DNA of 64,000 bases from Larkinella terrae (GCF_009668025.1 NZ_WJXZ01000001.1:811004-875003), one strand, 5' to 3'. Positions 1 through 9,197 are shown, counted from the first letter of the stretch. The notes: generated by a model not told the origin, from the sequence alone. Program-made: numbers and translations.

Positions 1-545
1 ATCGCTTCCTGAAAGCTGGCAACGGCTTTTTCCGGTTCGGAGAGCTCCAGTTGAATCAACCCTCTCTGGTACGAAACGCACGCCAGCGACTGATTGGGCA
101 CTTTTTCGAGTGCCGCCAGCGCCTGTTCGTATTCCTTGTTTCGGCGTAATTCGATTACTGCGTCGATGGCTTCAGGACAGGCGGCTTCGCCCCGGGTTCC
201 CAAATCGGGTTGGTAAAAGTCGTCGTAAAGGTCCTGATTGGAGTTTAACGAGAGCCGGTAAGCTCCCCAGCCTGCCAGTACCAGCACGATCGAAGCCGCA
301 ATTTGGTAAATGAGTCGCTTGCTGATCCATGCCTGCTCCACCAGAACTCTTTCCTTTTTGGACTGGCGCAACTGCTCCAGCGTGGCCAGATGTGCCAGAC
401 TGGTTTCGACTTTCTGAAAAGAGGCCACCCGCTTTTGCAGCGCCGGGTCGGATTGCAATCTGGCTTCAAAAGCCGCCCGGCGGTTTGAAGGAAGGGTGTC
501 GTTCAGATAGGCCAGAATGTCCCGGGTTTCTTTATCGGAGGCCAT
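1..545 (-). CDS. Anti-sigma-like single-pass membrane protein with TPR tail (partial, runs off left edge)
   Basis: The 3' end lies outside the window; about 181 residues are visible. The start is the ATG at 543-545, 11 bp after the stop of the sigma gene, so the two are almost certainly one operon. Residues 1-75 form a charged helical cytoplasmic head (ILAYLNDTLPSNRRAAFE), residues about 79-97 are one membrane helix, and the visible periplasmic part begins a TPR-like repeat (residues about 125-180). There is no zinc-binding HxxxCxxC motif, so it is not a classical ZAS anti-sigma factor. Size, head sequence, helix position and TPR tail all match the protein at 5707-6387, its counterpart in the second module. 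Anti-sigma function is inferred from gene order and topology. The downstream end is unknown. Confidence 0.75.
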   Translation of the reverse strand, partial: MASDKETRDILAYLNDTLPSNRRAAFEARLQSDPALQKRVASFQKVETSLAHLATLEQLRQSKKERVLVEQAWISKRLIYQIAASIVLVLAGWGAYRLSLNSNQDLYDDFYQPDLGTRGEAACPEAIDAVIELRRNKEYEQALAALEKVPNQSLACVSYQRGLIQLELSEPEKAVASFQEA

Positions 546-556
546 GCTTATAAAAA

Positions 557-1573
557 TTAATCATCGGAATTGTCAAGTAAATCTCGAAGGCGACCCATGC
601 AACCTCGGTGTAAAGTTCGAACATACCCGTAGGATCTGCCAATTTTCTCAGCTACTTCCTCCAGCGAATATTCCTCCACGTGATGGTACCAGATGATGGA
701 GGCACAAGGCTCTCCTAGCTTGGGAATCGTGGCCCGTAATTTGTCTATTTCGTAATGGTCATCCGGTTCGGGAGGGGCGTTTTCCAATTCTTCATTCCCA
801 TAAACGGGTCTGACTTTAATATCCAGCCAGCGGAACCGGGCAATATTCATAAAGAAAGAACTCATCAGAGCAGGTTCACCGCCCTTTTTGGTTTTGCTGC
901 GGTCATACCATCGGTAACCGCTCTTCAGATCATAAGGTCCTTTTTTTATTTTTTTAAATAACTCCCTTAACGAGATGGACCAGACCAGCTCGGCATCCGA
1001 TTCCTGTCCGCTGGATAGCGTAACCATGTGCTCGGTCGGGCCGTACGTCCGGTTTTCAAAACCCTGATACGCTTTGGCAAAAACCGGTCCCTTTATTCCT
1101 TTAATCACCTCATGCACGGCCCGTTCCGAAGGGGATTTGCCATTGATTAATTCCCGTAAATCGGTTGCCGACTTGTGCTGTACGTCCAGCCGGGTTCGTT
1201 GCCGGGCCTCACCAAACGCTTCTTCAATTTTAGCAAGCTTTTGCGTCACCTGCTCCCGGAAGTAAAGCCCGTAATCTGCTTCGGTTTCCCTTAATCGGTC
1301 CACAATGGCCGGAATGTCATCCGAGGTCAGCATTTTTTTTATTTCGTCATCCGACTCATCAAACAAGTCGCCGTACCGCGCCACAAAATCGTCAACCCAG
1401 TCCGCTACCGGTTTCTGGCCCCGCTCCAGCAGGTCGGCATAATCCGCGGCCCTTCGATTGGCGTATTCAAACTTTTCAAAAGCTACCCACATGACAAAAG
1501 CCATATAAAACCCCTTATCCTCCTCGACTTTGGCCCCATTTGAAGAAAATAAAAAATCTAAAATTTTGGCCAT
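557..1573 (-). CDS. ECF-like sigma factor with long N-terminal extension
   Basis: A 338-residue protein. The last 60 residues are a sigma-70 region 4 helix-turn-helix (SLEEVAEKIGRSYGYVRTLH). Upstream, around residues 195-255, are region-2-like features, including a segment like the usual YLFTIARNRWLDHLR (FFMNIARFRWLDIKVR). Normal ECF sigma factors are 170-200 residues; here about 150 residues precede region 2. That extension is acidic and helical and resembles no domain I know. The protein should direct RNA polymerase to a small set of promoters. It is followed 11 bp later by an anti-sigma-like membrane TPR protein and is divergent from the TPR-CHAT gene at 1690, so the 116-bp gap probably holds promoters for both. 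Sigma assignment is good; the targets are unknown. Confidence 0.75.
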   Translation of the reverse strand: MAKILDFLFSSNGAKVEEDKGFYMAFVMWVAFEKFEYANRRAADYADLLERGQKPVADWVDDFVARYGDLFDESDDEIKKMLTSDDIPAIVDRLRETEADYGLYFREQVTQKLAKIEEAFGEARQRTRLDVQHKSATDLRELINGKSPSERAVHEVIKGIKGPVFAKAYQGFENRTYGPTEHMVTLSSGQESDAELVWSISLRELFKKIKKGPYDLKSGYRWYDRSKTKKGGEPALMSSFFMNIARFRWLDIKVRPVYGNEELENAPPEPDDHYEIDKLRATIPKLGEPCASIIWYHHVEEYSLEEVAEKIGRSYGYVRTLHRGCMGRLRDLLDNSDD

Positions 1574-1689
1574 TGTTTAGGTGCTTTTTTCCGATTGAAA
1601 GGCACAATATACTTATATTTCCAAAATAGTGACATTTGTTCAACCGCCAGAAAACGAAAGAATAGAAAAAAATTGCACCGGCATTCTTT

Positions 1690-4600
1690 ATGCAGAAATA
1701 CGTACAAAAAGGAATTCTTTCGGGCCTTGTCCTGCTGCTGAGTCCACTGGCCTTTGGGCAGAATTTATTTACCAGACAAGTCAAAGTAATGGCGCTGATC
1801 CGTGATCAGTCTTACGCCGAAGCCCTTTCAATTGCCAAACCAACCGTCGACAGCCTTGAACAACTGCCTGATCATAAAAACTTTTTCTACGTAACCTGGG
1901 CCGGTTTACTGACCAATCTTTACCAATTCAACAACCGGGACGATACTGCAAAGATCTATTCGGAACGTACCGTAGCAGCCGCGGGGCAGCTGTTCGGAAG
2001 AAAGGACTTTCGATACCTTGAACATCTTGAAAATCTGGCCTTTATACATTTAGGACTGGGTGCGCTGCACGATGCCGATTCGCTTTACAACTCGGTGTTG
2101 ACCGCCCGGGCTGAAATTGGGAAAGATAACCAGCGATACGCCCAGACCCTGACCGGGCTGGCGAAAGTCTATTTCACGATGGGGCGCTATGGCGAGGCAA
2201 AACCGCTTTATGAACAATCCCTGGCGATCAGCAAGGCAACGTCGGGTGAAAACACCGGTTCGTACGGAAAAGCCCTCACCCATCTGGCATTTGTCCACAA
2301 AACAATCGGGCAGTCGGCAAAAGCGGAACAGCTCTACCAGCAGGCGCTGGCCATTCATAAAGCAAATCTGGGCAAAGGAATCAGCCCTTCGGCCGAAGCA
2401 CTCAACAAAGCCCTGTATGCCGAAACACTGGATGAATTGGCTTACCTCTATCAGGAATTCCAGCAACACGACCGCGCAGGACTACTTTTTCTGGAAGCGT
2501 TGCAGTTGCAAAAAGAAGCCTTTGGCGAGCGGGATGCCAATTACTTGGCTTCTTTGAATAGTGTGGGAACCTATTACGCATCCACCAAGAATTATACGCT
2601 GGCCGAACAATACTACCGGAAAGCGTTACAGTTGCAAAAGGAGGTATTGGGAACAAAGCATTCGGATTACGCCATTACGCTAAATAGCCTAGGTAACCTT
2701 TTTTTAAATAAAAACGAGTCCGCGAAGGCCGATTCCATTTTTCGGGAAACCACGCGCCTTCATGCCGAGATTTTCGGCAAAAACCACATTGGATACGCAA
2801 TCGCCCTGAATAATCTGGCCCTCACTTCAACCAAATTAAACCGATACCCGCTGGCCGATTCGCTTTTCCGGCAGTCGCTGCAGATTTGCCGGGATTTATT
2901 TGGTTACAATCACATCCGCTACGTCACCTTTTTAAATAACCTGATCCGGCTGCAAACCCTGATGGGAAACGACTCGGCCGCCGATTCGCTGCTGCGCTCC
3001 GGAATGAAAATTGAACTGGCCTTAACCAGACAATACAACCAGTTTTTATCCGAATACGAGAATAATCAGACGCAGCGCCAGTTCACGGCTTTTCACGAAT
3101 TTCAGGCTTCGTTCTACACCCAAAACCGCCAGCGGTTTCCGGAATCCATTGGCGCTTTTCTGAATACGTCCCTGCATCGAAAAGGAAACCTGCTGCAAAA
3201 TCTGGAACTGCTGCGCCAGCGGATCGCCAGCAGTGGCGACACGGTTTTGACCCGCCTGTTTGCCGACTGGCAGAATCAGAAACGACTGCTGGCGCTTTAC
3301 CTGCAACAACCCGCCCGGAAGCGAACGGTCAATCTGGTTCATGAAACGGAAAAAGCCGATCGACTGGAAAAAGAGCTGCTACGCCAGTCGCAGGCTTTCC
3401 AGCAGGCTCAGAATCTGGAAGATATTCAGTGGACCGCCATCCGGGACAGCCTGAAATCGAACGAGGCCGCCATTGAATTTATTCGCTTTGCCCACACCCG
3501 CAATAACCGTCCAACCGACTCCACCCTCTATGCCGCGCTGATCGTTCGGCCCGGTGACAGGCATCCCCGGCTGATTCCGTTGTTTGAAGAACAGAAATTG
3601 AGTTTGCTGTTGCAGAAAGCCCAGAAGAGCAAAACCGGTCCGGGGCAGCTGTACGCCCTGCGCACTTCGACCCTTTTATCCGGTTCGATGGCGGTGGATG
3701 GGCGACAGGTCTATCAACTGGTCTGGAAACCGCTGATGCGTCATCTGGATGGTGTCAATACGGTTTATTTTTCGCCCGCAGGGCTGTTACACCGGATTTC
3801 GTTTGCGGCCCTGCCCGTTTCTTCGGATTCGCTCCTGTCCGAACGCTTTACGCTCCACCAGCGGTTTAACCTCCGCAGCCTGGTCGAAAAAATCCCGCCC
3901 CTATCGCCCCAGAACGAATGGCAGGTGATTGCCTTTGGCGGAGTAACCTACAAAGCAAAACCAGACAACAACCCTCCAGCGCCCAAAACCGCTCCGGTTT
4001 CGGGACCACTGATGGCGTACCAACTGCCGAAGCCTGCCCAAAAACGTGGGAACCGGGGCGATTTGCTGATCGATCTGCCGGGCACCTTGGAGGAAATCAA
4101 CGCCATCGATTCGAGTCTTCGCCATCGCACCCGGGAAGTAAAGTTGTTTCAGGGTTGGGATGCTACTGAAGAAGCCTTTAAAGCTATTGACCAAAAGCGC
4201 TCCCCGACGGTCATTCACCTGGCTACCCACGGTTTTTTCTTTCCTGCGCCCCAGCCAAAGCCGGACCAGCCGGTAGCCGTGGCGAGTCCGTCGAGCGCAA
4301 ATACCTGGCGGGGCGCGGAAGATCCGCTGCTGCGGTCGGGGCTGCTCCTGGCGGGTGCCGAGCGGGCCTGGCAGGGACAATCATCGCTCGAGGGAGCGGA
4401 AGACGGTATTCTGACCGCTTACGAAATTGCCCGCATAAACCTGACGGACACGGAATTAGTGGTTTTGTCGGCCTGCGAAACGGGCTTGGGCGATGTGGTG
4501 GGCAGCGAAGGCGTTTACGGACTCCAGCGGGCCTTCAAGCTGGCGGGTGCCCGGCGGCTGATCATGAGTTTATGGAAAGTGCCCGACAAGGAAACCACCG

Positions 4601-4737
4601 AGTTCATGAACGAATTTTACCAGCAGTGGCAACCGGGCGTTCAGGCGAATCAGGCTTTTCGGAATGCGCAGCGGACGCTCCACCGGCGTTACCCGAAGGA
4701 GCCCCGGAAATGGGCGGCTTTTACGCTGGTGGAATAA
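1690..4737 (+). CDS. Secreted TPR-CHAT (caspase-like) protein, module A
   Basis: A 1015-residue protein with a signal peptide (residues 1-24, ending AFGQ), so it should act in the periplasm or at the surface. Residues about 40-470 are tandem TPRs of the 42-residue kind (repeated ALxLQKExxG..xxYAxxLNxLG). A helical linker follows, and residues about 690-1015 are a CHAT domain, a clan CD cysteine-peptidase fold. The catalytic pair is intact: His847 in HLATHGFF and Cys929 in LSACETGLG, with the family's SEGVYGLQRAF and ARRLIMSLWKV motifs after it. It has no C-terminal membrane helix, unlike the CHAT protein of module B. It is divergent from the sigma gene at 557-1573. Substrate unknown; cleavage of the neighbouring membrane TPR protein is a guess from context. 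Confidence 0.88.
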   Translation: MQKYVQKGILSGLVLLLSPLAFGQNLFTRQVKVMALIRDQSYAEALSIAKPTVDSLEQLPDHKNFFYVTWAGLLTNLYQFNNRDDTAKIYSERTVAAAGQLFGRKDFRYLEHLENLAFIHLGLGALHDADSLYNSVLTARAEIGKDNQRYAQTLTGLAKVYFTMGRYGEAKPLYEQSLAISKATSGENTGSYGKALTHLAFVHKTIGQSAKAEQLYQQALAIHKANLGKGISPSAEALNKALYAETLDELAYLYQEFQQHDRAGLLFLEALQLQKEAFGERDANYLASLNSVGTYYASTKNYTLAEQYYRKALQLQKEVLGTKHSDYAITLNSLGNLFLNKNESAKADSIFRETTRLHAEIFGKNHIGYAIALNNLALTSTKLNRYPLADSLFRQSLQICRDLFGYNHIRYVTFLNNLIRLQTLMGNDSAADSLLRSGMKIELALTRQYNQFLSEYENNQTQRQFTAFHEFQASFYTQNRQRFPESIGAFLNTSLHRKGNLLQNLELLRQRIASSGDTVLTRLFADWQNQKRLLALYLQQPARKRTVNLVHETEKADRLEKELLRQSQAFQQAQNLEDIQWTAIRDSLKSNEAAIEFIRFAHTRNNRPTDSTLYAALIVRPGDRHPRLIPLFEEQKLSLLLQKAQKSKTGPGQLYALRTSTLLSGSMAVDGRQVYQLVWKPLMRHLDGVNTVYFSPAGLLHRISFAALPVSSDSLLSERFTLHQRFNLRSLVEKIPPLSPQNEWQVIAFGGVTYKAKPDNNPPAPKTAPVSGPLMAYQLPKPAQKRGNRGDLLIDLPGTLEEINAIDSSLRHRTREVKLFQGWDATEEAFKAIDQKRSPTVIHLATHGFFFPAPQPKPDQPVAVASPSSANTWRGAEDPLLRSGLLLAGAERAWQGQSSLEGAEDGILTAYEIARINLTDTELVVLSACETGLGDVVGSEGVYGLQRAFKLAGARRLIMSLWKVPDKETTEFMNEFYQQWQPGVQANQAFRNAQRTLHRRYPKEPRKWAAFTLVE

Positions 4738-4764
4738 AAAAAGTCCCGGCCTGCAGACCGGAAC
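4736..4764 (-). terminator. Rho-independent terminator for the small lipoprotein gene
   Basis: Read on the minus strand, an imperfect stem (4743-4764) is followed by a run of seven T (4742-4736). It lies just downstream of the minus-strand lipoprotein gene and abuts the stop of the convergent CHAT gene. Confidence 0.6.
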
Positions 4765-4792
4765 TTAACCTAAAACGTACGTACGTATTTCT

Positions 4793-4996
4793 TCATTTTC
4801 CTCCCCCGTGCCCGCCTTTTGGCGGTTTGGCCGACGGATTGTCCGGATCATCCGGATCGTCGGCAGCGTGCGTTGACGATGGAGATTGCGGAATCAGTTC
4901 TTCCTGGCAGGAAGTCAGGGTGAGTGTGCCAAAAATCAGCATGGCAAGCCCAAGGCGGCCAAAAAGTGTTTTGGCTGCAAAAGTTACATTTTTCAT
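4793..4996 (-). CDS. Small lipoprotein with acidic, proline-rich tail
   Basis: A 67-residue protein with a lipoprotein signal: basic start, hydrophobic core and lipobox LTSC, giving a mature protein of only about 37 residues rich in Asp, Pro and Gly (DDPDDPDNPS, then GGHGGGK). A terminator follows it, which supports it being a real gene. It sits between the two sigma/CHAT modules, divergent from the sigma gene at 5171. No function recognised; the low-complexity tail suggests a surface or periplasmic lipid-anchored peptide. Confidence 0.55.
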   Translation of the reverse strand: MKNVTFAAKTLFGRLGLAMLIFGTLTLTSCQEELIPQSPSSTHAADDPDDPDNPSAKPPKGGHGGGK

Positions 4997-5170
4997 TTTT
5001 GATCGAGATTAAAGTGATGGCTTTAACCCGATGGGCCCCTCGGATCGTCGTCCAGTACCCTTCATCGTCGGCGAGCGGGCGGATTGTCAGATGGGGAGAA
5101 AAATTTTTTGTAACTTTTTTGAAGGCTGCTGGCAGTAACCTTTTGAACGAGTCGTTGTCTGTTCTGCATT

Positions 5171-5710
5171 ATGCCCAGATTTACTGAAAGCGAGGTGGTG
5201 ACCGCCTATAAAACCGGTCTTCAAATTGAAAGCGTTACCGAGTATATGTATAGCACGTACTACCCCACGATCCGCGAACTGTGTCGTCGGCTGGAAGGGA
5301 ATGTTCAGGATTGTGAAGACCTGTTCCAGGAAACGCTGCTTATTTTTATCGAGCTGGTTCAGGCCGGTCGCTACAACCCACACGGGAGTGCTACGCTGAA
5401 AACGTATCTGTACTCCATTGCCCGAAACGTCTGGTCCGGGCGCTGGAAACGCTCCGTCCGTCAGCAGAATTGGGAGAAAAATTTTGCGGACACTTTTTAT
5501 CCGGAGCAGGACACGATTGACCTGTACATCAATCAGATGACAGCGATGCAAATGCTGAATCAGCTCGGTGAGCCCTGCCGAACGATTATCAGCCGGTATT
5601 ACATCGAAGGCTTCAGCCTGGATGAAATTGCCAGGGAACTGGATTTGAATGAACCCACGGTGCGGCAACGAAAATTTCGCTGTCTGAAAAAACTAAGAGA
5701 TATGCTATGA
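5171..5710 (+). CDS. ECF sigma-70 factor, module B
   Basis: A 179-residue protein of normal ECF length. Region 2 covers residues about 22-95, with the core-binding EDLFQETLLIF and the -10-binding YLYSIARNVWSGRW. Region 4 covers residues 122-179, with the helix-turn-helix FSLDEIARELDLNEPTVRQR. It overlaps the next gene by four bases (ATGA), so the two are translationally coupled, as is usual for a sigma/anti-sigma pair. It is the counterpart of the longer sigma at 557-1573; region 4 of both contains a LGEPC segment before the helix-turn-helix. Autoregulation is plausible but no duplicated promoter motif could be confirmed. Confidence 0.9.
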   Translation: MPRFTESEVVTAYKTGLQIESVTEYMYSTYYPTIRELCRRLEGNVQDCEDLFQETLLIFIELVQAGRYNPHGSATLKTYLYSIARNVWSGRWKRSVRQQNWEKNFADTFYPEQDTIDLYINQMTAMQMLNQLGEPCRTIISRYYIEGFSLDEIARELDLNEPTVRQRKFRCLKKLRDML

Positions 5711-6387
5711 CATCCGACAACGACATGAACGAAATGGATCAGATTGAAGCCTACTTAGCGGGTCGGCTTGCGCCAGCGGAGCGGCAGCAGGTAGAGGAAA
5801 AAATTCAGTCTGATTCCGGTTTTTCGAAAAAAGTGGAAAGTATGCGACAAGTCACTCAGCTGTTGCGGAGAGCCGATATCCAACAGCGTACCCAGGTCAC
5901 CCTACAAAACCTGTATCGGCAACGTCGTCAGCGCAGCCGTCGCCTGACGTACTGGTACGGAAGCGGTTTGACCACTCTGGCCGCCTGTCTGGCCTTCGCG
6001 TTTTATCTGGCGTTTACCGACGTGCATCTGCCGGTTATTGAAGACGATTTGCTGATCGTTCGTGGCCGGGAGATGGAAGAGCGCGCCCTGACCAGTGAGC
6101 AGTCGGCCTATGGAAGTTTGCTGGCCGGGCAGCAGGCTCTCAAACAGGGGAATTACCTGAAAGCCACTAATTATCTGGAAAAAACGCTCCGGTTTACCGA
6201 TCTGCGGCCCTACTACCGGGAAGCCGCCCAGTGGTACCTGGTGCTGGCCTATCTTTACAGCGATCAGCCCCGGCGGGCGGAGGGGTATTATCAGCAGCTC
6301 CAAACGACCGATCAGCCGCAATATGTGGTCAACTCCATCGACCGCTGGAAAGTATATGTTCAGATTCAGCGCCAGAAGCTGTTGTAA
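5707..6387 (+). CDS. Anti-sigma-like single-pass membrane protein with TPR tail, module B
   Basis: A 226-residue protein. Residues 1-80 are a cytoplasmic helical head (IEAYLAGRLAPAERQQVEE) ending in a strongly basic stretch (RQRRQRSRR), a stop-transfer signal. Residues about 84-103 are one membrane helix, and residues about 125-220 form TPR-like helices outside the cytoplasm. It overlaps the sigma gene by four bases. It is the full-length equivalent of the partial protein at 1-545. It lacks a zinc-finger anti-sigma motif, so the assignment is by position and topology. Its 3' end overlaps the 3' end of the convergent CHAT gene by 22 bp. Confidence 0.8.
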   Translation: MTSDNDMNEMDQIEAYLAGRLAPAERQQVEEKIQSDSGFSKKVESMRQVTQLLRRADIQQRTQVTLQNLYRQRRQRSRRLTYWYGSGLTTLAACLAFAFYLAFTDVHLPVIEDDLLIVRGREMEERALTSEQSAYGSLLAGQQALKQGNYLKATNYLEKTLRFTDLRPYYREAAQWYLVLAYLYSDQPRRAEGYYQQLQTTDQPQYVVNSIDRWKVYVQIQRQKLL

Positions 6388-9197
6388 CGAAGGAACAACA
6401 AAACTCCGGCAATCAGCAGCGCAGCACAACTGCCGGTCATGACCCAGTGATCCGGTTGAGGCCACCGAAAACCAGGTTGATAAAGCGGCTCATTGGCGCC
6501 AATGACCACGAAATGGGCCCAGAAATACGGGTGGTTGTACGGACGACTCCATTCCAGTTTAAAAAAATCGGTCCGGGCTTTGCGCAGGGCCGTCGCCGGC
6601 GAATCGCCTTCCTGCAAATATGCGTAAGTCCGCCTGACCAGAAAGGCCGACGTCCGGTCGTGCGCATTCCACAAGGTGCTGATCGTGGTCGGGCAGCCCG
6701 CGTAGGCAAACGCGCGGGCCAGGCTCATCATGCCTTCCGAGCGGTAGAGTTTGCCGTTGCCTCCTTCACAGGCGCTTAGCGCGACCAGGCGAACATGGCG
6801 CAGATTCATCTGGCTGATTTCGTGGGCGTATAACCGGTGCTTCCTGGTGGTATCGTTGGGGTAAAAAGCAATATAGGAATGCATCGGCTCTTCGCTGTCG
6901 AGATGCGCGTGCGTCGACAGAAACCAGATGGAGTGGTTTTTCTGCGCGTTCAGGAAATTAGGGCGGGTTGCCTGTTCGCTCATCAATTGCCGGGTTGATA
7001 AATTGGCAAACTCGCCCCCGCTGGCGGAGAGGGTTTCGTACCCGAAATGATCGGAAATCGTGGGCTGAAGATCCCGGTTAAACGGAGCAATCGCCAGGAC
7101 ATCATCGGCGGAAATTCCCCCCGGCGAATGAGAAGTACCCCCCAGCGAAGTGGCGGTATAGACGTACCGGATGGTGTGCTGAAAGCCAATGTAATCGTTG
7201 ACGGCTCGACCGGTTTCAAACACATCAATCGGCAATCCATCCAACACCCCGCCCGTGTTGACGACCCAGGATTCTTTGGATTCGATTTCCGAAAGCAACG
7301 GAGCAATAAACCACTCAAAAGCCTGAAGCGCAAACGGTGTTCCGGTATACTGACTAATGCCGGGGTGGCGCCGGAGCGACGAGCGCAGGGTGTCGAGAGT
7401 CCGAAAAAGGGTCAGCGAATCGACCGGAATCGTTTTCCAGCTACTCCGCTGGTGCGTAAGGGCAAAAGCGTGCAATTTGCCGTGGCTATAGTTATAGGTA
7501 ATATAGGCCGCCGTTTCCGGCAATCGGGCCTGAACCTGCTGAACGGTAACCGGTTGGGTCAGGTATTTGGAGTAGTAATAATCCGGATACTTTTGCTCCC
7601 ACTGCCGGAGCAGCAGGTAATGCTGGTGCAGCCGGTCGCGCTCCCGGGCGAGCAAACTGCGCTGGTGTTCGGGCGTGGGATTATCGAGCAGCTGCGCCCG
7701 GACGGACGACAGTTCCTGGCGGATTTCCTGATCGAGCCGGAGTTGCTCGGCGGGCAGGTACTGCGGTTTCAGGGTGGCTTCGGCGTAAAAATCCTGGAAA
7801 CTGGTGGCGCGGCCCTGTTCGAGCAGCGTAAAAGCCATTCCGAAAGCCGACTCGGTCCGGTTTTGGCGATACAGTTGATAAGCCGCTTCCTGCGCCTGCT
7901 GGTACAACGGCAGAACGGTTTCGCTCAGATACAGTTTATCTTCCAGCACACCCAGGTGTTTCCGGGCCTGGTGAAACACATCAATGGCGCGTCGGTACGT
8001 CTGGAGGGCATCTTCCCATCGCTCCTGCCGGGTCAATTGATTGCCTTTCAGGAACAGTACCTCCACGGCCAGTTTTTCGTCCAGCACCTGATCGGTTGGC
8101 GGATTTCCCAGCTTATCCAGTAAAAAAGACGGTTTCAGGACCGACGCCAGGGCACGTTGCCAAAAGGTCATTCCGGTCTCCGGTTGCCCCTGCGCCATTT
8201 TGATTTTCCCTTTGACCAGCCAGCTCGTTGCCAGTATCCGGCCCTTACCGCCGTATTTCAGCGTGTAGGTCGAAACCGCCTTATTCAGGTAAAGCTCCGC
8301 TTCTTTTTCCCGACCGATTTCCCAGTAACACAAACCCAGGTGATTGTATAAATTAACCACCATCCGGGTGTCATTTTGGCTGGAATCCCGTTCGGTCAGG
8401 CGGGTATAAAGCCGGTACGACATCTGTAAATAGCGCAGGGCCGCCGGGTAGTGCTGCTGGCTCAGCAAATTCCAGCCGATGCCGGAATACATTCGGGCCA
8501 GTTGCAGATCCACCAGGGAATAATTGCGAATGCCTTCCCGACGCAGGGCCAGGGCCCCGGCAAAGTTTCCGACGGCTTCGTATTGCCCCGCCAGCACGTT
8601 ACAGATGATGGCCACCTCACTTTTGATGTGAAAATCACGCGCCAGTTGCAAGGCTTTTAGAGCCAGGACCTGACTCACCGAAAACCGCCCCGCCGATTCG
8701 TGCAGCATGGCCTGGTTGCTGTAATGGTAGATCACGTAATCGGTAATTTCCCGGTTCAGCTGCGGATGCTTCTCAATCATCCGATCCGCTTTTTCAAAGA
8801 AGTGGGCCGACGAAGTATAGTCGTTGAGCTGACGATACAATTCGCCCAAGCTGGAATGGACTTTAAAAGCCGTTGAGTCGGCAACGGGCGTTTTTTTCAG
8901 CATGTCAAGCCCCTGCAAACACCGCGAAATACCGGCCTGATAGTTTCCCGCCAGGTAATCCATCGAACTCAAATCGACCAGCAGTGTAATGCTCAGCTCC
9001 GGTTGCTGCCGGGTCCGGCTGAGCTGGTAGGCTTGCTGGTAATAGCGGGTCGCTTCGTCATACCTCCCCAGATCATACAGCCGTTCCGCCTGATTTCGGA
9101 GCCGATGAATGGAGGCCGGTTGCGCCCGGGCTGAGTCCGTAAAGCCCTGCAAGCCAATCCATAACCAGCAAAAAAGATGAAAGTGCCGGGCCGACAT
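6366..9197 (-). CDS. Membrane-anchored periplasmic TPR-CHAT protein, module B
   Basis: A 943-residue protein with an N-terminal signal peptide (residues 1-26, ending ARAQ), TPR repeats over about 30-430, a coiled-coil linker (about 450-540) and a CHAT domain over about 600-905. The catalytic His is residue 763 (LSTHAH, with a second His at 765) and the Cys is residue 810 (ALSACEGG), followed by YRSEGMMSLARAF. A C-terminal hydrophobic segment (about 917-937) should anchor the protein in the inner membrane with the protease in the periplasm. That would put it next to the TPR tail of the neighbouring anti-sigma-like protein. Convergent with that gene, with 22 bp overlap. Proteolytic activity is expected from the intact dyad but not shown. 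Confidence 0.87.
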   Translation of the reverse strand: MSARHFHLFCWLWIGLQGFTDSARAQPASIHRLRNQAERLYDLGRYDEATRYYQQAYQLSRTRQQPELSITLLVDLSSMDYLAGNYQAGISRCLQGLDMLKKTPVADSTAFKVHSSLGELYRQLNDYTSSAHFFEKADRMIEKHPQLNREITDYVIYHYSNQAMLHESAGRFSVSQVLALKALQLARDFHIKSEVAIICNVLAGQYEAVGNFAGALALRREGIRNYSLVDLQLARMYSGIGWNLLSQQHYPAALRYLQMSYRLYTRLTERDSSQNDTRMVVNLYNHLGLCYWEIGREKEAELYLNKAVSTYTLKYGGKGRILATSWLVKGKIKMAQGQPETGMTFWQRALASVLKPSFLLDKLGNPPTDQVLDEKLAVEVLFLKGNQLTRQERWEDALQTYRRAIDVFHQARKHLGVLEDKLYLSETVLPLYQQAQEAAYQLYRQNRTESAFGMAFTLLEQGRATSFQDFYAEATLKPQYLPAEQLRLDQEIRQELSSVRAQLLDNPTPEHQRSLLARERDRLHQHYLLLRQWEQKYPDYYYSKYLTQPVTVQQVQARLPETAAYITYNYSHGKLHAFALTHQRSSWKTIPVDSLTLFRTLDTLRSSLRRHPGISQYTGTPFALQAFEWFIAPLLSEIESKESWVVNTGGVLDGLPIDVFETGRAVNDYIGFQHTIRYVYTATSLGGTSHSPGGISADDVLAIAPFNRDLQPTISDHFGYETLSASGGEFANLSTRQLMSEQATRPNFLNAQKNHSIWFLSTHAHLDSEEPMHSYIAFYPNDTTRKHRLYAHEISQMNLRHVRLVALSACEGGNGKLYRSEGMMSLARAFAYAGCPTTISTLWNAHDRTSAFLVRRTYAYLQEGDSPATALRKARTDFFKLEWSRPYNHPYFWAHFVVIGANEPLYQPGFRWPQPDHWVMTGSCAALLIAGVLLFLRYNSFWR

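Noticed and set aside
5094-5485. The 14-mer GGGAGAAAAATTTT occurs before and inside the sigma gene at 5171
   Set aside because: A regulatory repeat was considered, but one copy is in coding sequence and its bases are explained by codons; two copies are too few.
7047-8123. A 358-codon plus-strand frame opposite the second CHAT gene
   Set aside because: It is antisense to a confirmed TPR-CHAT protein and has shadow-type composition.
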